Source: a bacterium (GTDB taxonomy: Bacteria > UBA9089 > CG2-30-40-21 > SBAY01). Taken from it: a stretch of DNA of 23,071 nucleotides. The notes beneath the pieces were generated by a model that worked only from the letters and a program-made list of their open reading frames with translations, was not told where the DNA came from and ran no database searches. Of the stretch, positions 17,901 through 22,620 are shown piece after piece. A program made the position numbers and the translations under genes. Position 1 is the stretch's first letter, and every line of letters starts with the position of its first letter. The stretch spans positions 1-23,071 of the forward strand of contig JBFLYA010000044.1 of the NCBI GenBank assembly GCA_040757115.1, given 5' to 3'.

Positions 17901-19725
17901 TCTTAAGGAAAGCCTCTGCAAGACAATCAGGAAACTTACTGTCATCCCATAAAAAATCAGCCGTATCACAAGCAGCGCCAAAGACAACAGGCAATTTATC
18001 ACTATTATAAAGGCTATTTACCTGTCTAACTGAAAACGGTGATTCCGTATTCATCGCCCACCCTAAAGGATGTCCATGTCCATTATAGGTTACTAATAAG
18101 TGACCATCATTAATTGCTTCAACAACTATTCCACCTGTACCTGTTTCTTCGATCTTAGTTACTTCAAACCCCCCAGGTAAGAGATAATAATTTATTAAGG
18201 CATCAAAGTCACCACCAAAACCTTTTCCATCTACCATTAAAACTTTATTCCGCCACTTTCCTGGTATAGGATTTTTTTCATATTCGATTATCTTGTTAAC
18301 CATCACCTTTGTGTCTGTTCCAGATTCTACAGGCAGTCGACCTATCATTATATCCATTGTCCAGTATTCCCAAGATAGACTTTCATCATTGATACAGACA
18401 TACCAAGTATCAGCTACTGGTTCACCTATATAGGGATATATCTCTCTAAGAAACTTTGGAGGTACATAGGAAAAATACTGTTTCTCACCATCTCCAAAGA
18501 TAACTACATAGCCAAGATGGTTATCTTCCATAGAAGGAGCAGACCAATTGTTATAGACATATTTGATAAAATCTTTGATAGAAGTAGTCGTTCCTTTCTC
18601 AGTAATAGGGAATTCGTTGTAGATAGCGGTGGTATTGACTATTGCGACATTGAAGCCGTTGTATTCTGCCCGATGCTCGGCTAATCTTCTTAAATCTTCG
18701 TTATTGTAGAATCCCTCAGAGGTAATAATCAGATAATCCGCAGAGTTTGCTGGGTCTTTCAGGTTGGTGATGTAGCTTAATGTTCCTGTTCTTTTAGTGG
18801 TAAGTGGTAAGTGGCGAGTGGTAAGTGGTTTGTAGTTTAAGAGTGTGTGTTTTAATACATTGGCAAAAGGTGAAGCCATCTCTGGTTGTTTTAGTGATAG
18901 AGGTACTCCCTTTTTACGCAGGTAGTTTATTTCTATCTTCAGGTTAGGATAGATTCTGAGTTCTTTTTTTGCAGGGTTGAATTGGATGGGATATATTTCT
19001 AACCTTAAGATGCGCTGGTCACGGATGTAGCCGATGGAAGCAATCTTACAAGGGTAATTGGGTAATTGGGTAATTGGGTAATTGTGCTTCGCAACACTCT
19101 TCGAATTGGGTAACTTCTTTGATTCTTCAGATTTTTCTCCCAGATAAATCTGGGAGTCCGGAGTCCTCAATTTATTGAGGGTTTCTCGATTCTTCAGTCC
19201 TTCAGTCTCCATAGGATACCAGATGTCCTGCTTGTAAAACTCTTCATCTATGAAAAATTCTTCAGCAACATATTTGTAGCCCTCTGGGGTGGTTTTTACT
19301 ACTTGCTTGGGGACAGGAAATATGACAATGGGTGAATGGGAGAATGGGTGAATGGGTGATGGGGAAGTAGAAGAGATTGAAATCTCTACGCCATCCGGGA
19401 TGGCAAGCATTAACTGGATTACGGGTAGTTTAGGTTTGCCGACTTCCTGAGTAAATCTGTATTCATGCCCTGGAATACTCAAAATCTGAAATGTCTCTGT
19501 TCCTTCACTCCGAGCTCCGAGCTCCAAGCTCCGAGCTTGCTTCACATTCACACCAAACACATTCGCTTCGAGCGTAATGCCTGAGCTATCATCCTTGACT
19601 ACCTCAATCTCTGGCGGAGTAGGAGAAGATACACCTTCTTTAAATGGCAGCCAGGTGCTTGCATAGGTGATACTTGAAAAGAGTATTAAGTTAATGCATG
19701 CAATAATTATCGTTTTATATATCAT
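11914..19725 (-). CDS. Giant secreted gingipain-like (C25) cysteine protease, copy 2
   Basis: 2,603 residues with signal peptide MIYKTIIIACINLILFSSITYA. Domain order matches copy 1: propeptide to ~325; C25 domain 329-667 with NGHGH (His550) and GAACDTADF (Cys586); CARDB-like 687-799; FG-GAP-like propeller 805-1176 with eight Asp-rich motifs (DIDGDGDLEV etc.); FN3 1217-1327; IPT-like 1327-1412; seven Ig/invasin-like modules 1412-2092; Ig-like domains to ~2360; FlgD-like C-terminal domain 2518-2603 ending GKIAIIR. The catalytic half is clearly diverged from copy 1, while the region from the FN3 domain to the C-terminus is nearly identical. The residues after the catalytic Cys and His differ between copies (CDTAD against CETGD; GHGHPLGW against GHGSQPLW), so substrate preference may differ. 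The propeptide has four in-frame short tandem arrays and a palindromic insert. No SD is evident before the ATG. Confidence 0.9.
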   Translation of the reverse strand: MIYKTIIIACINLILFSSITYASTWLPFKEGVSSPTPPEIEVVKDDSSGITLEANVFGVNVKQARSLELGARSEGTETFQILSIPGHEYRFTQEVGKPKLPVIQLMLAIPDGVEISISSTSPSPIHPFSHSPIVIFPVPKQVVKTTPEGYKYVAEEFFIDEEFYKQDIWYPMETEGLKNRETLNKLRTPDSQIYLGEKSEESKKLPNSKSVAKHNYPITQLPNYPCKIASIGYIRDQRILRLEIYPIQFNPAKKELRIYPNLKIEINYLRKKGVPLSLKQPEMASPFANVLKHTLLNYKPLTTRHLPLTTKRTGTLSYITNLKDPANSADYLIITSEGFYNNEDLRRLAEHRAEYNGFNVAIVNTTAIYNEFPITEKGTTTSIKDFIKYVYNNWSAPSMEDNHLGYVVIFGDGEKQYFSYVPPKFLREIYPYIGEPVADTWYVCINDESLSWEYWTMDIMIGRLPVESGTDTKVMVNKIIEYEKNPIPGKWRNKVLMVDGKGFGGDFDALINYYLLPGGFEVTKIEETGTGGIVVEAINDGHLLVTYNGHGHPLGWAMNTESPFSVRQVNSLYNSDKLPVVFGAACDTADFLWDDSKFPDCLAEAFLKKENGGAIAYWGASAGTTDGIIYPIKAYQFMAEYSYNSFSLGELTLNSYNYLWQHEWNMLGDPALTISRAGLEQNKPELEIEPIDINFNPNFPRPNEKTKISAIIHNLGDTDAADVLIKFFLGDPVNGVEIGSKTITTIYAKGRETTEINWIPDLPIGEYKIYVVIDPYDTIPEAETINNTAYKSIEVNIYQQGWTKIPQPLSFRIQVSPAVGDIDGDGDLEVVSAVTGNYLYIWHHNGDFVDNWPKLITVEENGDIAGTPILADMDNDNKLEIIISGRKRFYVLNHDGSNVPGFPKEGTNSNSPAIGDIDNDGDLEIVVEMNDKLYTWHHNGTLVDGDWPKEINLQGGYHPIIADIDKDGNHEIIAFSTEGKVYVLQSDGELAPGQWPKTIPYPDGFPDVFAVGNIDSDDELEIIIASYQSPKIFLYALNYDGSDVFGYPKQVGGNDYNVSYSVILGDIDNNGDMEVIIDTCNYLYVLNHDGSNVTGWPKAGSQRGPSHPLISDMDNDNQFEVIESIYYMKKGTITIWNNDGTQKLNLLMKPEDRRTSPLVIADIDLDGDVEVICAGEEFMHIAWAIPKVYIWDYEGKCEKGALEWPMANHDIRRTNCYNTDIVPPSRITDLKALNPKPTSISLTWTAPGDDKDKGSSTCYYIRCATFTITPQNWHLTNKATSTIVPKDAGSPESFTVPNLCPTTTYYFCIRARDDDFNLSPLSNITFATTLSPAMIILVSPTRGVVGKQVTISGCNFYPTETIRIEFGNTTTIALSTCVGGSFTTTFTVNDQGFGTITITAYGLISGYEARASFYITGVEYFLFGTISSPQIAGTGFQIKMTAYDEFGDVVLNFKDKVGLSDLSQTIQPTITSNFTGGIWDGTVSITRAGTTAITAGYQSKTGTSNPFYVQPGEPFKFLVYPENPVYILAGGSVSITAQLSDVYGNAVGSAGISCNLEVVVLSGKAGTLSATTTTTTNTGQIATITYWVSPNANDKVRIKLLSTLPPAISGTITTSSGELAMFTFDTIATQTAGMNFPIKITARDAYENPIPFTRTVTLIDLSNSLKPTQTTSFIDGMWNGSGSITVRGTTSITVIYGDIRGTSNTFWVCGGEVEYFVISSITTQTAGISFPVSINAYDRWRNIADMFNSSATLTDTSRTISPPKTTNFSLGIWDGTVSITRAGTSAITASYQGKTGTSNPFFIIPSSLDHFLIGTITNQTAGIDFSVVITAKDTYNNTVTSFTDKVQLEDTSLTLNPKLTTNFMAGIWDGIGSITRAGTTAIMAGYQGKTGTSNPFLVSHNSLAHFLIGTISNCVAGVPFPITIMAQDSYGNTMLNFSDKVQLEDTSLSLNPKLTTNFVAGIWDGIGSITRAGTTAITAGYQEKTGTSNPFLVSHNRLDHFLIGTISNCLAGIPFPITIMAQDSYGNTMLNFSDKVQLEDTSLSLNPKLTTSFVAGIWAGIGSITRTGTSAITAGYQGKTGTSNPFLVQAGSLSLIEVMPESVTLMPDESQLFTSRGYDGNGNEKEVENGKWEVGNEIGNLSNIFGTMTTFTAGTKAASGIIKVSAEEVIGTANIRIVPGKLAKITILPKEVVVEVAGTSTFTAYGYDKYGNEKEVGNGKWEVGSELGELTNVIGTNTTFVAGTKSGEGILTCRVEQIQGSASITVRSGRVNRFDFDPINHQIINTKFGIKVTALDRYGNLASDYNHTGSLTTNFGQIKPARITFYNGIEIGTVTIETNRAAPDVHISIRAESIESQSNDFAVLYDDASNVKVEEGGLKIDIKSHSVSKDYYLKIDKPGLDEDEIKIANLRMNHYNPGFCLLTDTIIRIVAKDGDKRPIEGDFGTRTTRMIIYYHQPPKNVAEETLKLYILDEESIESRWVEVANAQVLVGNNFVYGDVPHFGTFILIGEGIAAGFDGVVVYPNPFKPSRGDENIVFEGLPEDTQIRIYDISGSLVKDEEGKRATWIWDVRNNYGKKIDSGVYIYVLTTGDGKKKTGKIAIIR
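13053..13080. repeat. Heptanucleotide array TTCCYAY x4 in an Ig-like domain of protease 2
   Basis: Units TTCCTAC, TTCCCAT, TTCCCAT, TTCCTAC, equivalent to 1600-1627 in copy 1. A sister array is at 13320-13347 in the adjacent domain, equivalent to 1867-1894. Confidence 0.85.
13320..13347. repeat. Heptanucleotide array TTCCCAY/TTTCTAC, second site in protease 2
   Basis: Four 7-bp units; the last (TTTCTAC) has drifted from its counterpart in copy 1. The array is in frame and encodes a KEVENGKWEVG loop. Confidence 0.8.
13474..14328. repeat. Three 285-bp tandem repeats encoding 95-aa Ig/invasin-like modules (copy 2)
   Basis: The anchor ATTRCTTGTG recurs at 13474, 13759, 14044 and 14329, exactly 285 bp apart, as in copy 1. 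Some patches match a different-numbered module of copy 1 better than the positional equivalent, which suggests conversion between repeats. Confidence 0.92.
18796..18830. repeat. Heptanucleotide array (AGTGGTA)x5 in the protease 2 propeptide
   Basis: Five 7-bp units (AGTGGTA, AGTGGTA, AGTGGCG, AGTGGTA, AGTGGTT). They encode PLTTRHLPLTT just before the conserved KRTGT motif at the propeptide/catalytic-domain boundary. Copy 1 has an ordinary sequence (VLSREPAP) there. Confidence 0.88.
19052..19083. repeat. Octanucleotide array (GGGTAATT)x4 in the protease 2 propeptide
   Basis: Four perfect 8-bp units encoding PITQLPNYP-like residues, immediately before the conserved YIRDQRIL motif. It is part of a larger insert (about 19052-19210) missing from copy 1. 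Confidence 0.9.
19121..19206. repeat. Palindromic insert inside the protease 2 propeptide
   Basis: Two perfect hairpins: CTCCCAGAT-AA-ATCTGGGAG (19137-19156) and CCTCAAT-TT-ATTGAGG (19165-19180). The 10-bp direct repeat GATTCTTCAG occurs at 19121-19130 and 19188-19197. The frame stays open through the insert (ETEGLKNRETLNKLRTPDSQ...). Relatives of its GACTGAAGGACTGAA and CCCTCAATAAAT segments occur in the intergenic region at 19885-20075. Confidence 0.85.
19330..19361. repeat. Octanucleotide array (GGGTGAAT)x4 in the protease 2 propeptide
   Basis: Units GGGTGAAT, GGGAGAAT, GGGTGAAT, GGGTGATG. They encode SPSPIHPFSHSPI just before the conserved FPVPKQV motif, the same position as the (GGATTGC)5 array of copy 1. 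Confidence 0.88.
19513..19540. repeat. Heptanucleotide array (GAGCTCC)x4 in the protease 2 propeptide
   Basis: Units GAGCTCC, GAGCTCC, AAGCTCC, GAGCTTG. They encode ARSLELGARSEG at the position where copy 1 has the 11-unit GGGACTC array. Confidence 0.88.
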
Positions 19726-20090
19726 AATGGAATTTAAATTGAAATATAATTAAAATACGATTGAAATATATTGTTTTTTTTCTGCCAAATTCCATCTATT
19801 TCTACATATTTCTATTATATTTCCACCAATAAATATACCATAAAATAATACAGAAGTCAATTAGAAAAGCAACTAAAGGATTAAGAAACTGAAGGACTGA
19901 ACAAGAAAAATCGCCACGAAGACACAAAGGCACAAAGGAAACACAAAAAAACATAGTTTTAATCTTCGTGTATTAGTAACTTAGTGGCAATATTACAAAC
20001 AACCCTCAATAAATCTGTTCCTGACAGAGCCTGCTCCTGATAGGTTTCAGAAGTTCAGGAATTGAGGATTCCGAAACCATAGATAAAAAG
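19726..20090. repeat. Gene-free region with mutually inserted palindromic elements
   Basis: 19726-19870 is A/T-rich with no clear promoter. From 19885 the sequence resembles the palindromic insert of protease 2 but is split. GAAACTGAAGGACTGAA (19885-19900) is followed by a GCCACGAAG...CTTAGTGGC inverted repeat (about 19911-19988), then ACCCTCAATAAAT (about 20002-20013), then a hairpin with arms TTCCTGA/TCAGGAA (about 20018-20060), then TTGAGGATTCCG. The pieces outside the two inner inverted repeats rejoin to the contiguous order seen at 19165-19206. Confidence 0.65.
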
Positions 20091-20092
20091 AA

Positions 20093-20130
20093 AGACCTGA
20101 TTCTTTCCGGCCGAAAAAGAAATCAGGTCT
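20093..20130 (-). terminator. Rho-independent terminator after small secreted gene 2
   Basis: A perfect 10-bp stem, AGACCTGATT (20093-20102) with AATCAGGTCT (20121-20130), followed on the minus strand by TTCTTTTTATC. It matches the position of the terminator in unit 1, although the stem sequence differs. Confidence 0.8.
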
Positions 20131-20174
20131 CTCTTGTTTAATTAGGATACTCCTAGCTATTTTTATTCATACAT

Positions 20175-20831
20175 TTATGGTGTGGGTATGAATGAAAGTG
20201 TAATGTAGAATACATCCTCGTATATATCCATTGGGTCATTCTCTCTAATAACAATTCTTGCCCATAGGTCTTGGTTATACTTTACTCGCTTTCCATCCAC
20301 ACATGGTAATGGAGTTCCTGGCATATCACCATTAAAAGCTGGTGCAAGTGTAAATGAACCTTTACTTGGTTCTCTCCCACTTGGAGTTGCCATCGCATAG
20401 TATGTTGTAAGTGTCGCATTATCCGCATGGTTTCTCTTTACATGGTCACACCCTGATACTGCTATCTTTAGAGAGTGTGTACTTGTTGCAATTGCTGATA
20501 CATGGATATTCGTCCAGTTAATCATATAATCGTTACCTGGTATCATTCTCCCGTCCCACTCAAGATGGTCATCATCAATATCTACATACATACATGCTCT
20601 TCCATTAAAAGTATGCGTCATAGTTGCTACCCATGGTCCTGCACATTCCTTTTCATATGGAGTATTTTCACCTTTACCCCAAGCATAGGGATAAGCTGAT
20701 TGAGGTGGTGGAGTGTATCCGTCTTCTGGTGTAAAGAATGCTGCAGTAGCTTCTGCATAAACTGTAGTTGTGTATCCTCCTGTAATCAACACGCTAAGAG
20801 TAATTAGAGTAATAGCTAATAGATTCTTCAT
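20175..20831 (-). CDS. Small secreted protein of unknown function, copy 2
   Basis: 218 residues with signal peptide MKNLLAITLITLSVLITGGYTTTVYA. SD AGGAGGTGA lies just before the ATG at 20831. It shares VDIDDDHLEW, NDYMINWTNI, SGCDH, TTYYA, GSFTLAPAFNG and YNQDLWAR with copy 1, but the segment after the signal peptide (a Pro/Tyr-rich stretch) and the C-terminus differ. It contains three Cys residues against one in the mature copy 1. The family is not recognised. Its leader shares the double-SD arrangement of copy 1, and it ends at its own terminator. Confidence 0.85.
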   Translation of the reverse strand: MKNLLAITLITLSVLITGGYTTTVYAEATAAFFTPEDGYTPPPQSAYPYAWGKGENTPYEKECAGPWVATMTHTFNGRACMYVDIDDDHLEWDGRMIPGNDYMINWTNIHVSAIATSTHSLKIAVSGCDHVKRNHADNATLTTYYAMATPSGREPSKGSFTLAPAFNGDMPGTPLPCVDGKRVKYNQDLWARIVIRENDPMDIYEDVFYITLSFIPTP

Positions 20832-20913
20832 TTTTCTTCACCTCCTTTTGTTTTAGATTTTTATGTTAACTCTTCGCCAGCGTTGAAATATCTCACCACC
20901 TCCTTTTTTGCTT
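20832..20913 (-). promoter_or_regulatory. Leader with upstream Shine-Dalgarno-like motif (unit 2)
   Basis: Reading leftward, GCAAAAAAGGAGGTGGTGAG is followed by about 20 diverged bases and then a segment (GAAGAGTTAACATA...AAATCTAAAA) matching unit 1, before the real SD and ATG. The upstream GTG frame would give VVRYFNAGEELT and stop. No convincing sigma70 boxes are seen. Confidence 0.4.
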
Positions 20914-20944
20914 TTGAAGAGAGAAGTTTTTCGTAATTGTTCAC

Positions 20945-21146
20945 CGCAGAGACGCAGAGAATTTTCCACCTGTGCGGTTAAATGTAAAATGGATAATGTA
21001 AAATGAGAAATGTAAAATGTATAACTGAAAGGTAATGAGTCTTGTGAAGTACTAAAATTCCCCATTTTTCATTTCCTATTTTACATTTTACATTTATTTT
21101 TCCTTTGCGTCTCTGCGATGAATTAATCTAATCGCACAGGTGGAAA
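20945..21146. repeat. Interlocked inverted repeats between small secreted gene 2 and PorV-like gene 2
   Basis: Arm A CGCAGAGACGCA (20945-20956) pairs with 21106-21117. Arm B TTTCCACCTGTGCG (20963-20976) pairs with 21133-21146. Both are perfect. The order is A, B, A', B', so the pairs cross rather than nest. Between them are three 14-bp units beginning AATGTAAAATG (20981-21022) and an opposing TTTTACATTTTACATT segment near 21080-21094. Confidence 0.85.
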
Positions 21147-21173
21147 TTTACTCTTCAGAACTGACCCGAGCTA

Positions 21174-21192
21174 CGCAGGATACAAGCCTGCG
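21174..21192. repeat. CGCAGG/CCTGCG palindromic element at the 3' end of PorV-like gene 2
   Basis: Arms CGCAGG (21174-21179) and CCTGCG (21187-21192). On the coding strand it begins TAGCCGCAGGCTT, and that TAG (21194-21196) is the stop codon of the gene. It belongs to the same family as the in-gene element at 9640-9657. Confidence 0.75.
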
Positions 21193-21193
21193 G

Positions 21194-22114
21194 CTACCAA
21201 CTCACGGAGAGGGATATGCGGTTCATGTCTTCTGCACCATCCATTTCTCCACTTGATACATTGGCAAAATCAAGCTGATAGACTTTGTAGTTTATTCCAA
21301 ACCCATAAGTTAAACCATCTACCTTCCTGCCTTTGTCAAGATAGCCGAGCCTTATCGCCAGAATATTGTAGGTATACTCAATGCCTGCGTTTATAGCCAG
21401 CTTAGAATTATAAAAATGCTTGTTTAAGTCCAGTGATAGGAGAAGATTATTCATTGGTTGGTAGGCAAGCCCGGTTCGTAGATTTAGTGGTAATTCATCT
21501 CCTTTTATCTTACTACCGAGATTTTCTATGCACGCACCAAGGGTTAAATTTGGTATTTGAGTCTTGCACAAAACCCCAAAATCAATACCAAATCCCTTCC
21601 CTTTCATTTCCTTCAGGTTACGCTGGATGTATTTCAGGCTTCCACCTAAGGATACATTTTCATAATAGAGTTTGCTGTATGAGAGGATGAGGGCAAATTC
21701 AGATGGACTGATGTCTCCTGTGGGTGCATTAGCCTTGTTCCTGGTTTCTATCTTGCCTAAATCCTGATGTATTATGCTTATACCCATTACTCCATCTCCT
21801 TCCCATTCTTCAATCGGTTGGGCATAGCCTAAGAAGGTTCGCGAAGTATCCTCTCGCTTATCGCCATACATCGCCCAGACCTCTTTTTTAGTCAGATAGG
21901 CTAATCCAGCAGGGTTAAAGTAGATAGATTCTACACCATCTGCTACTCCACAAAATGCCTCTCCCATTGCAGATGCCCTTGCTCCTACGCCCAGCTTTAA
22001 GAAATCAGCGGCGGTATCCGCCCCTGCCTCGGCATTAGGGAGTAGAAAGTAGAGAGTAGAGAGTAAAGAAAGAAATAGAGTTATACTTACCTGTTGTACC
22101 TTTTTGTTTAACAT
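21194..22114 (-). CDS. PorV/UPF0164-like outer-membrane barrel protein, copy 2
   Basis: 306 residues with the hallmark ADFLKLGVGARASAMGEAFCGVADGVESIYFNPAGLA and a C-terminal Trp. The closest relative in the window is 9558-10463, with most motifs shared (MYGDKREDT, KYIQR, ENLG, GDELPLNLR, YTYNILA, GYLDKGR). SD AGGAGGT precedes the start. The signal peptide is longer than in copy 1, and its hydrophobic core (LSLLSTLYFLL) is encoded by a heptanucleotide repeat (22042-22069). The stop codon lies at the edge of a palindromic element. Probable role as in copy 1: an outer-membrane partner for export or attachment of the neighbouring C25 protease. Confidence 0.85.
   Translation of the reverse strand: MLNKKVQQVSITLFLSLLSTLYFLLPNAEAGADTAADFLKLGVGARASAMGEAFCGVADGVESIYFNPAGLAYLTKKEVWAMYGDKREDTSRTFLGYAQPIEEWEGDGVMGISIIHQDLGKIETRNKANAPTGDISPSEFALILSYSKLYYENVSLGGSLKYIQRNLKEMKGKGFGIDFGVLCKTQIPNLTLGACIENLGSKIKGDELPLNLRTGLAYQPMNNLLLSLDLNKHFYNSKLAINAGIEYTYNILAIRLGYLDKGRKVDGLTYGFGINYKVYQLDFANVSSGEMDGAEDMNRISLSVSW
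22042..22069. repeat. Heptanucleotide array (GTAGAGA)x4 within the PorV-like 2 signal peptide
   Basis: Units GTAGAAA, GTAGAGA, GTAGAGA, GTAAAGA. Copy 1 has no such repeat in its signal peptide. A one-unit change would shift the frame within the first 40 codons. Confidence 0.85.
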
Positions 22115-22136
22115 TTTATTTTACCTCCTTTTTTCG

Positions 22137-22207
22137 GGACGCAGATTTTCGCAGATTATTAGGATAATATTTTTTAAAAATCCTGTAAATCCTGTACATC
22201 TGCGTCC
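22137..22207. repeat. 71-bp GGACGCAGAT palindromic element (unit 2)
   Basis: Terminal inverted repeats at 22137-22146 and 22198-22207. By eye the sequence is identical to 10485-10555, although the neighbouring PorV-like genes have diverged. Confidence 0.88.
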
Positions 22208-22548
22208 TATTTTATTACTAATATCTTCTTAGTCCCAACTACACTTCCACCAATATGTAATTGATAGAAATAGACGCCGTTGGAGACGATGTCATTATCA
22301 TCATTTCTACCATCCCAGATAGCTTCGTAAGAGCCTGCTGAAATTCGACTTTCCTCAATTCTCCTGGTTAGCTCGCCGGCGATGTTGAATATCTTAATCT
22401 CTATCCTGGCACTATCTGTCAGGTCATACGGAATCTTTGTTACTTCCTGATTGGGATTGAATGGATTTGGGTAATTCTGGTAAAGTTTATTGGTAGTTGG
22501 TAGTGGAATAAGTGACTGTGCTAAAGTTTTGATGAACCAAAAAAAAAT
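22207..22548 (-). pseudogene. Orphan FlgD/T9SS-type C-terminal sorting domain, copy 2
   Basis: 113 open codons ending TAG at 22207-22209, same length as the unit 1 copy. The frame reads LYQNYPNPFNPNQEVTKIPYD, then IKIFNIAGELTRRIEES, then DIVSNGVYFYQLHIGG...KKILVIK. It has no ATG and no signal peptide. Both ends of the domain are nearly identical to unit 1, while the middle third differs at many positions. The same truncation in both units means it happened before the duplication, or was copied by conversion. Confidence 0.75.
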
Positions 22549-22551
22549 TTA

Positions 22552-22580
22552 TTGACAGAAGGGGTAAAATAATATAAAAT
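22552..22580 (+). promoter_or_regulatory. Sigma70 promoter of the third nuclease-like gene
   Basis: TTGACA (22552-22557), 17 bp, TAAAAT (22575-22580), with SD-like AGAGGTGA at 22607-22614. Same spacing as the copy at 10900-10928. Confidence 0.85.
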
Positions 22581-22620
22581 AATAAATGTTAAAAAATGGA
22601 ATATGAAGAGGTGATTAAAA

